Below are positions 26,925 to 36,058 of a stretch of DNA of 64,000 nucleotides, one piece after another. The first letter of the stretch is position 1; every line of letters starts with the position of its first letter. The translations under genes and the position numbers were made by a program. Location of the stretch: the NCBI RefSeq assembly GCF_000797495.1, contig NZ_JTGN01000006.1:92583-156582 (forward strand), in the 5' to 3' direction. The notes under the pieces are model-generated. The model was not told where the DNA came from. It did no database searches and saw nothing but the letters and a program-made list of their open reading frames with translations. The DNA is from Robinsoniella peoriensis (GTDB lineage: Bacteria > Bacillota > Clostridia > Lachnospirales > Lachnospiraceae).

Positions 26925-28331
26925 ATGTACAGAGAACAAATTGACGCATATATTGATGCACATAAGGAACAACTGATTGACGATGTGATGAAGCTTGTCA
27001 GAATTGACAGCCAGAGAACACAGGAGGAACCGGGAAAACCATATGGGGAAGGACCGGCAGAAGTACTGGAAGCTGCAAAAGAACTGATGGATTCTTATGG
27101 ATTTGCAGTCAGGAATTATGAAAATCGTGTTGTGACCGGGGATTTTAATGAAAAAGAGAAACAGCTTGATATTCTGGCACATTTGGATGTGGTACCGGTG
27201 ACAAAAGACTGGACTGTTACAGAACCGTTTAAGCCGGTGATCAGAGATGGAAAAATATACGGAAGAGGTACGGCAGATGATAAGGGACCGGCAATGGCAG
27301 CCTTATATGCCATGAAGGCTATCAAAGATCTTGGGATTGAACTGGATTATAATGTACGGTTGATTCTGGGATCGGATGAGGAGTGTGGTTCTTCTGATCT
27401 GGTGTACTATTATGGAATTGAAAAAGAGGCACCCATGAGTTTTACCCCGGATGCAGATTATCCGGTAATTAATATTGAGAAAGGGCATTTTTCGAAAAAA
27501 TTTCATGCTGCCTTTGAAGACTGTGAAGCTTTGCCCAAGATTGTGAAAATCCAGGGCGGAGATAAGGTAAATGTAGTTCCTGCAAATGCAAAAGCGGTTA
27601 TATTGGGATTAGAGGAACAGGCGGCGTTAGATGCAGCGAAAAAGGCAGAAAATGAGACAAAGGTTAAGTTTACCGTTACGAAAAACCAAGAAGAGATTGT
27701 GATAACTGCTAAGGGTGTAGCAGGACATGCCTCCACGCCGGAGGTTGGAAACAGTGCATTGACTGCGCTGCTGCAGCTGCTGGCGGGACTTGAAGCAGCA
27801 CCCAGCCAGGGATTTGACAGAATCAGGGCTTTGGCAGAGCTCTTTCCTCATAATGACTATTATGGAAAGGGCATGGGAGTTGATATGGAAGATGAAATAT
27901 CCGGAAAGCTCACCATGAACCTGGGTGTATTTCAATATTCTCCAACAAACTTAAGCGGACAGTTTGACAGTCGTGTACCAATTTGCGGTACAGAAGAAAA
28001 TGTTACAAAGGTTGGGAAAAAGAATATGGAAGAAGCAGGGCTTACAATGGAAGAGGGACCGATGACCCCGCCTCATCATGTTCCAGGTGATTCCGTATTT
28101 GTTCAGACGCTGCTTGAGAGCTATGAGACTTATACCGGAATAAAAGGAAAACCATTGGCAATCGGCGGAGGTACTTACGTTCACGGGCTCGAGCGTGGTG
28201 TTGCATTTGGCTGCATGGTACCGGAAGTGGATAACCATATGCATGGGGATGATGAGTTTATGGATATCGACATGCTGGTCATGAGTACGAAAATTTTTGC
28301 AGATGTCATTGTAAAGCTCTGTAAAAAATAA
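26925..28331 (+). CDS. M20-family dipeptidase, PepV/Sapep type
   Basis: A 468-residue cytoplasmic zinc metallopeptidase of the M20A clan that hydrolyses dipeptides. The metal and catalytic motifs appear as DILAHLDVVPV (H and D ligands), GRGTADDKGPAMAAL (D ligand), LILGSDEECGSSD (general-base E and E ligand) and a C-terminal VHGLERG region with the last histidine. The lid domain (about 190-330) includes VAGHASTPEVG, a usual substrate-binding segment. Length fits PepV. Its own promoter precedes it; the AEC transporter gene follows after 21 bp, so the two probably form one unit. Confidence 0.9.
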   Translation: MYREQIDAYIDAHKEQLIDDVMKLVRIDSQRTQEEPGKPYGEGPAEVLEAAKELMDSYGFAVRNYENRVVTGDFNEKEKQLDILAHLDVVPVTKDWTVTEPFKPVIRDGKIYGRGTADDKGPAMAALYAMKAIKDLGIELDYNVRLILGSDEECGSSDLVYYYGIEKEAPMSFTPDADYPVINIEKGHFSKKFHAAFEDCEALPKIVKIQGGDKVNVVPANAKAVILGLEEQAALDAAKKAENETKVKFTVTKNQEEIVITAKGVAGHASTPEVGNSALTALLQLLAGLEAAPSQGFDRIRALAELFPHNDYYGKGMGVDMEDEISGKLTMNLGVFQYSPTNLSGQFDSRVPICGTEENVTKVGKKNMEEAGLTMEEGPMTPPHHVPGDSVFVQTLLESYETYTGIKGKPLAIGGGTYVHGLERGVAFGCMVPEVDNHMHGDDEFMDIDMLVMSTKIFADVIVKLCKK

Positions 28332-28352
28332 AATAGGAACAGGCAGGACATT

Positions 28353-29276
28353 ATGGATTACACAGGAATTGTGACAGCGCTGGTAAAGTTATTTATTTTA
28401 ATTGCATTAGGGTATTATCTGAAAAAAAAAGACATTCTGGACGAGAGGACAACCTCGAAGCTGACAACACTGATTCTTCGTTTTGCATGTCCTGCTCTTA
28501 TTATTAGTTCGGTAAGTACCGGACAGATCGGTGATAAAGGGGTTGTTATTAAAATATTCCTGTCAGGGGCGTGCTTATACGCCCTATTGCCGGTTTTTTC
28601 TTATTTTGCAGTGAAGCTGCTTCGGGTGCAGAAGGAAAAAGAAGGTATTTTCAGGACACTTTTGATTTTTTCCAATACATCTTTTATGGCATTTCCCATT
28701 TTAGATGCGCTGTATGGTAAAAGCGCAATTTTTTACTGCACCGTAGTACATATGTTTTTTAATATTCTTATCTATACCTATGGGATTCGCCTGATTACCG
28801 GAGAACGGATGAAAAAAGGCGGTTTCCATATAAAAAAGATTTTGAATCCCGGTGTTGTGGCAAGTTTCCTGGCATTGGTTATTTTTCTTCTGGATATCCC
28901 CGTACCGGGGGTTATTGGAGAGACATTAGGCACCATCGGATCCATTACCACACCACTCTCGATGATGATTCTGGGCAGTCTGCTGGCGGGTTATTCTATG
29001 AGGGAAATTTTTTCGGAAAAGAAACTGTACGGAATTGTACTGATAAAACTGCTGGTTTACCCTCTATTGTGCCTGCCCATTGCCCGCTTTTTGTTTCCGG
29101 ACCCGGTAATTGCAGCAAGTATTATATTGTCCATAGGTATGCCTACAGCATCCATGGTTGTAATGTTCTCAGAGCAATATCAAAAAGATGTAAAAACAGC
29201 GTCGTCCGGTGTGATTTTGACTACGGTTTGTTCACTGGTTACGATTCCACTCATTTATATTTTCTTTTTAAATTAA
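28353..29276 (+). CDS. AEC-family (auxin efflux carrier-like) transporter
   Basis: A 307-residue membrane protein with about ten hydrophobic segments in two halves. The family shows FACPALIISSVS in the first half, NTSFMAFPILDALYG in the middle, and IILSIGMPTASMVVMFSEQY near the C-terminus. Members export or exchange organic acids such as malate; the substrate here is unknown. Probably co-transcribed with the dipeptidase upstream. Stop at 29276; no strong terminator follows until the hairpin at 29426. Confidence 0.88.
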   Translation: MDYTGIVTALVKLFILIALGYYLKKKDILDERTTSKLTTLILRFACPALIISSVSTGQIGDKGVVIKIFLSGACLYALLPVFSYFAVKLLRVQKEKEGIFRTLLIFSNTSFMAFPILDALYGKSAIFYCTVVHMFFNILIYTYGIRLITGERMKKGGFHIKKILNPGVVASFLALVIFLLDIPVPGVIGETLGTIGSITTPLSMMILGSLLAGYSMREIFSEKKLYGIVLIKLLVYPLLCLPIARFLFPDPVIAASIILSIGMPTASMVVMFSEQYQKDVKTASSGVILTTVCSLVTIPLIYIFFLN

Positions 29277-29425
29277 ATTTACTCTGTAATATTTTCGTGT
29301 AGTAATAAGCATATATTTGCCCACCGATTAGTATGTTTCCAATATCAGGCTTCCTTTAGATTCCACACTTATGATGGGAACCCTTGTCTCGGCTATATCC
29401 TTCCTGCTACCGGGCGCAAGGTTAA

Positions 29426-29456
29426 AGAGGTTATGCCATAATACGGCATAACCTCT
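29426..29456. terminator. Perfect 12-bp hairpin downstream of the AEC gene
   Basis: AGAGGTTATGCC (29426-29437), loop ATAATAC, GGCATAACCTCT (29445-29456). No T-run follows, so it may stabilise RNA or end transcripts inefficiently. Region 29277-29528 otherwise holds nothing recognisable. Confidence 0.5.
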
Positions 29457-29528
29457 GGGGACATTCCCCGCAAAGCCGGGCGAATATTAATCTATTGCTT
29501 AATAAATTCCAAATCCAATATCAAGAAC

Positions 29529-29681
29529 CTAAACCACAACATACCCCACTGCTCCGTCTTCGTAACCTTCTAGTGCCTCTGCTAACCATCTAATTTCATT
29601 CTCGCGGACCTTGTGAAATCTAATTTCCACATGTTCTTTGTCACTGCACATAATCAAGCAAAATTTAGAATTCGGCTCCAT
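29529..29681 (-). CDS. Small orphan ORF in the Rhs remnant region, possible displaced immunity fragment
   Basis: A 50-codon ORF from ATG 29681, with the frame open a few codons further upstream. The product (MEPNSKFCLIM..., then VEIRFHKVRENEIRWL..., ending AVGYVVV) reads like real protein rather than a shadow. I do not recognise it. It lies downstream of Rhs fragments on the same strand, where old immunity genes often persist. It may be a truncated gene; no ribosome site is clear. Confidence 0.4.
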   Translation of the reverse strand: MEPNSKFCLIMCSDKEHVEIRFHKVRENEIRWLAEALEGYEDGAVGYVVV

Positions 29682-29769
29682 ATGCTTTAGTCTTAGCGCC
29701 CATATTTCAATTTAATAATGCAATTTGGGTTCCTATTACCATAGAAATGTCGTTTTTTAAATAACAATT

Positions 29770-30015
29770 AATACGGTCTGCCCTAAGCAGTTGGTTGCCT
29801 TGGTATTGCGGTGCTCCGGATCATATGCAAACAGCTCAAAGGTATGGTCAAAATAAATGATTTTTGTCAGCTTGCCAAAGACATCGTGCGCATAGGAAGT
29901 CCTTCTTTCATTGGCATCCACGGATGGGGCAATATCACCGATGGAATTTTATTCCAGGCTTGTGAATTTTCCAATGCCGGTTCCGTCTCCTGTTCTTCTG
30001 TTTCTAAAATAAACT
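29770..30015 (-). pseudogene. Rhs/YD-repeat fragment
   Basis: In one minus-strand frame the DNA encodes a run including ERRTSYAHDVFGKL and, further on, FELFAYDPEHRNTKATN, a piece of Rhs/YD repeat protein, with no start and no intact ends. It is a relic of an earlier Rhs copy downstream of the toxin-immunity pair. Confidence 0.6.
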
Positions 30016-30081
30016 GAATTACAATTGAATATCCAACAACGTAACAATGACACTTCCGCCATGTAGTTAATTAAACCGATT

Positions 30082-30197
30082 TTACTTATCCTCTTCCGAA
30101 AGATACAGCAGAAAAAACAGTCCGTCAAGGATGTTCCACCGCTTTCGTGGCAAGCCCTTTGACTGCCGGTTCTTTTCTACTGTTTGTGGCGGTCAAG
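30082..30197 (-). pseudogene. C-terminal fragment of an unrecognised mobile-element-type gene
   Basis: A minus-strand frame ends KRWNILDGLFFLLYLSEEDK then TAA (30082-30084). The coding look is good but the upstream part is missing. It seems to be a scar of inserted DNA; I cannot assign the parent gene. Confidence 0.35.
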
Positions 30198-30245
30198 AGG
30201 ATTAAGGAAAAATCTCAAAAACGCTTCGGCTAACCATTATTATAT

Positions 30246-30593
30246 TTACTTTGAATTGAATATCAACTCTAAAAAAACACCTTTTTCACTATCCATAGTT
30301 GATAATAAAAAGTAATCTATACTATTTTGTTCTACACACCTTACATAAAAAGTAGAATCTTTATATTCAATAAACCTGACCAAACCTTTAAAAAAATCAT
30401 CTATGTCTATTTTATTACATTCTTTTAATTTAATTTCTAGAATAAAACACTTCCTTTCTTCTTCAAACTTTAAATCATAGGTAATTATTTTCGATTCTTC
30501 ATATTCCAGATAGGAATTTAATTCAAACCATATTCCACTTTCATATTCGGTATTTATTGATTTAGCTAATTCTAGTAATAGTTCTCTATTCAT
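30246..30593 (-). CDS. Putative immunity protein for the Rhs toxin
   Basis: A 115-residue acidic, Ile/Leu/Glu-rich soluble protein of unrecognised family. It starts 13 bp after the stop of the Rhs toxin frame, with ribosome site AAAGATGAG, on the same strand. Size, acidity and position are those of immunity proteins that neutralise the C-terminal toxin of Rhs. The DNA is markedly more AT-rich than the Rhs core, as usual for exchangeable toxin-immunity cassettes. Function is inferred from context only. Confidence 0.65.
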   Translation of the reverse strand: MNRELLLELAKSINTEYESGIWFELNSYLEYEESKIITYDLKFEEERKCFILEIKLKECNKIDIDDFFKGLVRFIEYKDSTFYVRCVEQNSIDYFLLSTMDSEKGVFLELIFNSK

Positions 30594-30605
30594 AATCTCA
30601 TCTTT

Positions 30606-31982
30606 CTATTTTTTAGGAATATATTTTCCACCAGGAGCTGGTGAATGAACTGATACAATTCCACCTGATTCATTAGTTACAACTTTATTTCCACGTGCAT
30701 CTGTATATTCCCAAGTTTTACGACCTTGACCATCGACTTTAGATTTTCTTTTTTTCTTGTTATTATTAATTATGGTGTCAACAACTTCTTTTGAAAATCC
30801 TCTTTCATTAGCTCTTTCAGCCCCATGTTTAGAAAAAGATCTACCATCGGGAGTTTTGTCGCCTGTTTTTATAGAATCATCAGGTCCACTAACTCCCTCA
30901 CCCCGAACTTCAAACACCGCCTGCGAATCCGTATCACTCCCGAACACTTCCAGGACCCGTCCAAGTATCTGTCCTGCCGTATTCAAAGAACTGTTTTCAA
31001 ATACTTCCCATATTGCAGTGTTCCCATTCAGTATATCCTGTCCAACATTTCCCGGGAATGGGTTAACAAAGTATCCTTCCATCATATCCCGGGGTGTAAT
31101 TACTACCTGTGTCAGCAGGACACCACTGAAGAGTATGCCTAAACCTGCCAGTAAGTTGGAAGTGGGGATACCATTCAGCACACCCAGAATCCCTAATGAC
31201 CCCATCATATCCGACATGGAAAAGTACCCCGTAGGATCCCGGTACATAACCGGATTCGCATTCCCATACAAATACTTATGCAGGCTCACCGGATCAAAAA
31301 TACTTCCCGCATACCGGTCCATACTGACAAATCTTCCACCCGAAGGATCCATATACCTTGCCCTTAAATAATAAAGGCGGGTTGTCTGGTCGTACTGTTC
31401 TCCAGCGTACAGGTATGGGTTTACCGTTGTTCCTGTCGTCCCAGTCAATACGCCATACGCATCGTAATCATACCGGTCTATGACCTCACTGTTTTCATCT
31501 GCAAGCATCCTTACAGAACCATGCCCGTCATAGATATAATAAGCATCTGTACCGTCCCGCTCCTGGGAGATCAGCATATCATCCCCTCGTGTATAGTGTG
31601 CCTTCAGCTGCCCGGAGGCATCCGTTTCTGCAATAACGTGGGCGATCCAGTTGTTGGTATCCAGTACGTAGTGAATTTCTTCACTGCCTGTTTTCTTGAG
31701 TATCCGGTTGCCCTGCCAGTCATAAGCGTAGGTTTCCGTGGCAGTCCCCGTTCCATTTTTGACAACTGCCCTGGTAAGTGCTCCACTGGGGTCATAAGTG
31801 TATACTGCCTGATCAGTACCTTCTGATCGGCTTATCTGGTTTCCATTTCCATCATATGTGTAAGTGATATCATTTTCGGTAAGAAGCTGGTTCAGGTTAT
31901 TATAAGTGTAGGTAGTTGTTACACCATTCTCTGTTTTTGAAATGCGGTTGATTAGCTCGTCGTAAGCAATCCCCTCGATGTA
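30606..31982 (-). pseudogene. N-terminally truncated Rhs protein with C-terminal toxin domain
   Basis: A 458-codon open minus-strand frame ends at TAG 30606-30608 and runs upstream to a stop at 31983-31985, with no N-terminal region. It begins inside YD repeats (TYDGNGNQISRSEGTDQAVY region), passes the Rhs core motif (YDYDAYG...NPYLYAGEQYD...YYLRARYMDPSGGRF...NPVMYRDPTGY, about codons 215-265), then a variable C-terminus with SKHGAERANERGFSKEVV followed by KTWEYTDARG, resembling DUF4258/BECR-type RNase toxins. An internal ATG at 31577 could start a shorter product. The shell and export parts of a full Rhs are missing, so delivery is doubtful. Confidence 0.75.
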
Positions 31983-32252
31983 TTAATATTATAGCTTAAG
32001 GTAGTGCTGTACTGCGGCGTTATGTATTGAACAACATGATTTCAGTCACGAAAAGTTAAAGTATATATAGATGGTGTATTGCATAGTGAATGTTTAAAAA
32101 AATATCCCCCTCATGGGCTTGTGAAGGGAGTTTTTTACTGATATACTCTCAATACATAATGTAAAAAAGTATCAGTTTTTGTAATTTGTTTTTCAGATAT
32201 GTTCTGGAGGATAGATGAGTCATTATACATAACAACGGAAGGAAATGAAAAA
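31983..32252. terminator. Rhs truncation edge and terminator-like hairpin (32104-32136)
   Basis: The Rhs frame ends at 31983. Between 32104 and 32136 TCCCCCTCA...TGAAGGGAG forms an imperfect stem flanked by an A-run and TTTTTT, able to terminate in either direction. A nickel/cobalt riboswitch before the importer was looked for and not seen. Confidence 0.5.
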
Positions 32253-33974
32253 ATGAAGAAAAGAATTGTCAGTATCGTATGTGCATGCTGCATGGTAATC
32301 GGGCTTACAGCCGGATGCGGTGCATCTGGTAACGGAAATGAAACCAATGCCCAGACAAGTGCCAAAACAGAAAGTTCAAGTGAAGCAAAAACAGAGAATG
32401 AAACAAAGCCTGAAAATGAAACAAAGGCGCTGTCAGAGTCAGCAAAGGGATCAGAAGCCGCGGAAACTGCGGCAGACAGCAAGGATTCAGTTGTAGTGAC
32501 CATGCCCACAACATCGGAACCAGAGTCTGGTTTTGATCCGGCATATGGCTGGGGAGCAGGCGAACATGTACATGAGCCATTGATTCAGAGCACATTGACG
32601 GTTACAACTACGGATTTGAAAATAGACAAAGATCTTGCTACGGATTACTCAGCCAGTGAAGATGGATTGACCTGGACCGTAAAAATACGTGATGATGTAA
32701 AGTTTACAGATGGCGAGAAGCTTACAGCGAAGGATGTTGCATTTACATATAATAATGTTAAAGAAAAAAGTTCCGTTAACGATTTTACCATGTTAAAAGA
32801 GGCGGTTGCGGTAGATGATACAACGGTAGAATTCCATATGGAAAAGCCATTTTCAATCTGGCCTTACACCATGGCGATCGTGGGAATTGTTCCGGAACAT
32901 GCTTATAATGAAAATTACGGACAGAATCCAATCGGATCCGGACGCTATATTATGAAGCAGTGGGACAAAGGTCAGCAGGTGATCTTTGAGGCTAATCCGG
33001 ATTACTATGGAGAGGCACCGAAGATTAAGAAGGTAACGGTTTTATTTATGGAAGAAGAAGCAGCACTTGCAGCAGCTCAGGCGGGACAGGTAGATGTGGC
33101 TCATACGGCAGCTTCCTATGCAGACCAGCAGATCAGCGGATATAATCTGTTGTCGGTGGCAAGCGTGGATAACAGAGGTTTTAATCTGCCAACGACGAAA
33201 CCGGAAGAAAAAGACGGTGTAACTTACGGAAGTGATGTGACATCTGATATTGCAATTAGAAAAGCGATAAATATCGGTATTGACCGGGATGAGATGATTC
33301 AGAATGTATTAAATGGTTACGGTACACCGGCATACAGCGTATGTGATAAAATGCCATGGTATAATGCGGATGCCCAGGTGCAGTACGATCTGGAAGGTGC
33401 AAAGAAAATTCTGGATGACGCCGGCTGGAAAGAAGGCAGTGACGGAATCCGTGAAAAGGATGGTGTCCGTGCTGCATTTACGTTAATGTACAGTACCGGA
33501 GATTCCGTGCGTCAGGCACTAGCAGAGGATACTAAGAATCAGCTGAAAGAATTGGGCATGGATATAACTACCGAAGGAGTAGGCTGGGATGTCGCTTATG
33601 ACAGAGCACAGTCAGAGCCTCTTGTATGGGGATGGGGCGCACATACGCCGATGGAACTTTACAATATCTACCATTCTATGCCGGATACCGGACTTGCACA
33701 GTATTCACCATATGCAAATGAAAAGGTAGACAAGTATATGGATGAAGCTTTAGAAGCATCCAGTCTGGAAGATTCCTACGAACTGTGGCAGAAAGCTCAG
33801 TGGGATGGAACGGATGGAATTACCCAGGAAGGTGATATACCGTGGATCTGGTTATGCAACGTAGATCACCTTTACTTTGTAAGAGATGGATTAAAGGTAG
33901 CAGATCAGAAAATTCATCCTCATGGACATGGATGGTCCATCGTAAATAATGTTGACCAGTGGAACTGGCAATAA
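32253..33974 (+). CDS. ABC importer substrate-binding lipoprotein, family 5 (nickel/peptide type)
   Basis: A 573-residue lipoprotein. Signal peptide ends in a lipobox (LTAGC, Cys about residue 21), followed by a Ser/Glu/Lys-rich linker (about 25-75). The binding domain has the family 5 pattern: EDGLTWTVKIRDDVKFTDGE, AKDVAFTYNNV, NPIGSGRYIMKQW and FEANPDYYGEAPKIKK. Such proteins feed DppBCDF/NikBCDE importers; ligand could be peptide, nickel or a metallophore complex. Start ATG 32253; the longer frame from 32199 has no ribosome site. A 53-bp hairpin separates it from the first permease. Confidence 0.85.
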   Translation: MKKRIVSIVCACCMVIGLTAGCGASGNGNETNAQTSAKTESSSEAKTENETKPENETKALSESAKGSEAAETAADSKDSVVVTMPTTSEPESGFDPAYGWGAGEHVHEPLIQSTLTVTTTDLKIDKDLATDYSASEDGLTWTVKIRDDVKFTDGEKLTAKDVAFTYNNVKEKSSVNDFTMLKEAVAVDDTTVEFHMEKPFSIWPYTMAIVGIVPEHAYNENYGQNPIGSGRYIMKQWDKGQQVIFEANPDYYGEAPKIKKVTVLFMEEEAALAAAQAGQVDVAHTAASYADQQISGYNLLSVASVDNRGFNLPTTKPEEKDGVTYGSDVTSDIAIRKAINIGIDRDEMIQNVLNGYGTPAYSVCDKMPWYNADAQVQYDLEGAKKILDDAGWKEGSDGIREKDGVRAAFTLMYSTGDSVRQALAEDTKNQLKELGMDITTEGVGWDVAYDRAQSEPLVWGWGAHTPMELYNIYHSMPDTGLAQYSPYANEKVDKYMDEALEASSLEDSYELWQKAQWDGTDGITQEGDIPWIWLCNVDHLYFVRDGLKVADQKIHPHGHGWSIVNNVDQWNWQ

Positions 33975-33999
33975 CTCAAAAAAATAAAATAAGCAGTTA

Positions 34000-34052
34000 A
34001 AAGGTTGGCCTGCCAATCCGGAAAATATTTCCGGATTTACAGGACAACCTTT
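34000..34052 (+). promoter_or_regulatory. Long intercistronic hairpin between binding protein and permease genes
   Basis: AAAGGTTG...CAACCTTT encloses CCTG/CAGG and a perfect AATCCGGAAA / TTTCCGGATT stem. No T-run. It probably stabilises the 3' end of the binding-protein mRNA and lowers permease expression, the usual stoichiometry for such importers. Confidence 0.65.
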
Positions 34053-34077
34053 GGTGCATTTTGAAAGGACTAAAGAT

Positions 34078-35067
34078 TTGAAGGGGAATTGTTTATTTAT
34101 AGGTAAAAATTTGATACGGATGATCTTGCTTCTGGTTGCGGTAAGCATCGTTGCATTTGCGTTAATCAGCGCCTCGCCTATTGATCCTCTCCAGGCAAAT
34201 GTAGGGCAGGCGGCACTTGGAAGCATGAGCCAGGAACAGATTGCAAAACTACAGGAGTACTGGGGTGTAGGCCAGCCTCCGGTAGAACGGTACCTTTCCT
34301 GGGCAAAAGATTTTGTCAGAGGTGATATGGGAACCTCTCTTTTATACCGGCAGAGCGTAGCGGATGTTATTGGGGTGAAGCTGGGAAATTCTTTATTTCT
34401 AATGATTATGGCATGGGTTATTTCAGGTGTTCTTGGTTTCTTTTTAGGGGTTGTGGCAGGAATGAACAGAGGAAAGGCAGTGGATAAAATAATCAAAGGA
34501 TATTCACTGATTGTCGCCAGTACACCTGCTTTTTGGCTGGCATTGGTATTGCTGATGATATTCGGCGTCTGGCTGAAAGTACTGCCCATTGGATTAAGTG
34601 TTCCCATTGGAGTAGAAGCAAGCGGGGTTACCTTCCTGGACAGAATACAGCATGCAATTTTGCCGGCAGTTACTTTAAGTATTACCGGTATTTCCAATAT
34701 AGCCCTGCATACCAGGGAAAAAATGATCGATGTTTGTGAAAGTGATTATGTGTTATTTGCAAGAGCCAGAGGAGAAAGCAATTTCAGTATCTTCAGATAT
34801 CACGGATTCCGCAATGTTATACTGCCGGCAATTACGCTTCAGTTTGCAGCCATCAGTGAAATTTTCGGAGGTTCTGTTCTGGTAGAACAGGTATTTTCCT
34901 ATCCGGGACTTGGACAGGCGGCCGTTACGGCGGGACTTGGAAGTGATGTTCCCCTTCTGATGGGGATTGCCGTGATTAGTGCTCTCTTTGTGTTTGGAGG
35001 AAACTTTATTGCAAATGTACTATACACGGTGATTGACCCCAGAATTAGGAAAGGGGGTCGAAAATAA
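34078..35067 (+). CDS. ABC importer permease, DppB/NikB type
   Basis: A 329-residue inner permease with about six membrane segments. N-terminal IRMILLLVAVSIVAFALISASPIDP is the usual first helix and loop of DppB/NikB, and the EAA-like loop is TREKMIDVCESDYVLFARARGESN (about 220-245). Start set at TTG 34078, because GAAAGGA (34063-34069) is correctly spaced for it; the frame is open to an upstream TTG at 34051 inside the hairpin. Its stop overlaps the next start (TAATG). Confidence 0.85.
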   Translation: MKGNCLFIGKNLIRMILLLVAVSIVAFALISASPIDPLQANVGQAALGSMSQEQIAKLQEYWGVGQPPVERYLSWAKDFVRGDMGTSLLYRQSVADVIGVKLGNSLFLMIMAWVISGVLGFFLGVVAGMNRGKAVDKIIKGYSLIVASTPAFWLALVLLMIFGVWLKVLPIGLSVPIGVEASGVTFLDRIQHAILPAVTLSITGISNIALHTREKMIDVCESDYVLFARARGESNFSIFRYHGFRNVILPAITLQFAAISEIFGGSVLVEQVFSYPGLGQAAVTAGLGSDVPLLMGIAVISALFVFGGNFIANVLYTVIDPRIRKGGRK

Positions 35068-35918
35068 TGGAGACTGTAATGACTTATGGAAGTAAGAGGA
35101 GAATCAACCAGAGAAAGATGACGCTGATTATTTTTGTGGCAGCGGTAACTTTTCTGGTGGCAGTGGCTGTGGGAGGAATTTTCTGCGGGGAGGCTGCGCA
35201 GGAAACAGACTTTTCCAGAAAAAATATGATGCCCGGATTTCAGTATCTGTTTGGCACAGACTGGCTTGGCAGGGATATGTTTGTCCGTACAATAAAGGGG
35301 TTGTCTATGAGTATCCTGATTGGTGTCTGTGCGGCTTCGGTAAGTGCTTTTGTGGCATTGGTACTTGGCATAGCGGCGGCCACCCTTGGAAGAAAAGTAG
35401 ATGCGGTAATCACCTGGTTTATTGACTTAATCATGGGAATTCCACATATGCTGCTTCTTATCCTGATCTGCGTTGCCCTGGGGAAAGGATTAACCGGCGT
35501 AATTGTAGGGGTGGCCCTGACCCACTGGACTTCCCTAGCCCGGGTAATACGTGCGGAGGTTATGCAGCTAAAAGAAAGCCAGTATATTAAAATAGCTGAA
35601 AAACTGGGACACAGTAAATTTAAAATCGCAGTGAAACATATGCTGCCGCACCTGGTACCACAGTTTCTGGTAGGATTAATTCTTTTATTTCCACATGCAA
35701 TACTGCATGAATCCAGCATTACCTTTCTTGGATTTGGACTGTCAAACGAACAGCCGGCAATCGGAATTATTTTATCAGAAAGTATGAAGTATCTGGTTAC
35801 GGGAAAATGGTGGCTTGCTCTGTTTCCCGGAGTTATGCTGGTCTTAACAGTAGTACTGTTTGATGTGGCGGGAGAGAGCCTTAGAAAAATAATAGATCCG
35901 GCAAGTGCACAGGAATAG
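35067..35918 (+). CDS. ABC importer permease, DppC/NikC type
   Basis: A 283-residue second permease. The N-terminal extension before helix 2 has the family phrase FGTDWLGRDMFVRTIKG (about 70-86), and the EAA loop is RAEVMQLKESQYIKIAEKLGHS (about 160-181). About six membrane segments. It overlaps the stop of the first permease by one base (TAATG), implying translational coupling and a heterodimeric channel. Confidence 0.9.
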   Translation: METVMTYGSKRRINQRKMTLIIFVAAVTFLVAVAVGGIFCGEAAQETDFSRKNMMPGFQYLFGTDWLGRDMFVRTIKGLSMSILIGVCAASVSAFVALVLGIAAATLGRKVDAVITWFIDLIMGIPHMLLLILICVALGKGLTGVIVGVALTHWTSLARVIRAEVMQLKESQYIKIAEKLGHSKFKIAVKHMLPHLVPQFLVGLILLFPHAILHESSITFLGFGLSNEQPAIGIILSESMKYLVTGKWWLALFPGVMLVLTVVLFDVAGESLRKIIDPASAQE

Positions 35919-35973
35919 CAGAAATAAATGCTGTGGATGCACAAAGTAAATGGTTGAGAGAAATTTTTATGAT

Positions 35974-36042
35974 GAAAGGAAGCCGCACTGTGCTTCTTTC
36001 AACCTGCTTTACCTGCGGCAGTATTACAGGTCTGTCTGTAAT
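35974..36042 (+). repeat. 69-bp intergenic repeat with two hairpins, copy 1
   Basis: Contains GAAAGGAAGC (35974-35983) pairing with GCTTCTTTC (35992-36000), then ATTACAG (36023-36029) pairing with CTGTAAT (36036-36042). About 80% identical to 42785-42852. Lies just upstream of the first ATPase start. Confidence 0.75.
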
Positions 36043-36058
36043 AAAAGGGGTGGAAACC

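Noticed and set aside
29811..30017. A 68-codon plus-strand ORF
   Set aside because: It is the complement of the Rhs fragment read on the minus strand, which has the protein-like sequence.
31990..32252. Nickel/cobalt riboswitch before the importer
   Set aside because: Would have supported nickel as substrate, but the conserved motifs are absent; only a terminator-like hairpin is seen.
35933..36058. N-terminal extension of the importer ATPase
   Set aside because: The extension is encoded by a repeat found at another locus, and a good ribosome site supports the start at 36059.
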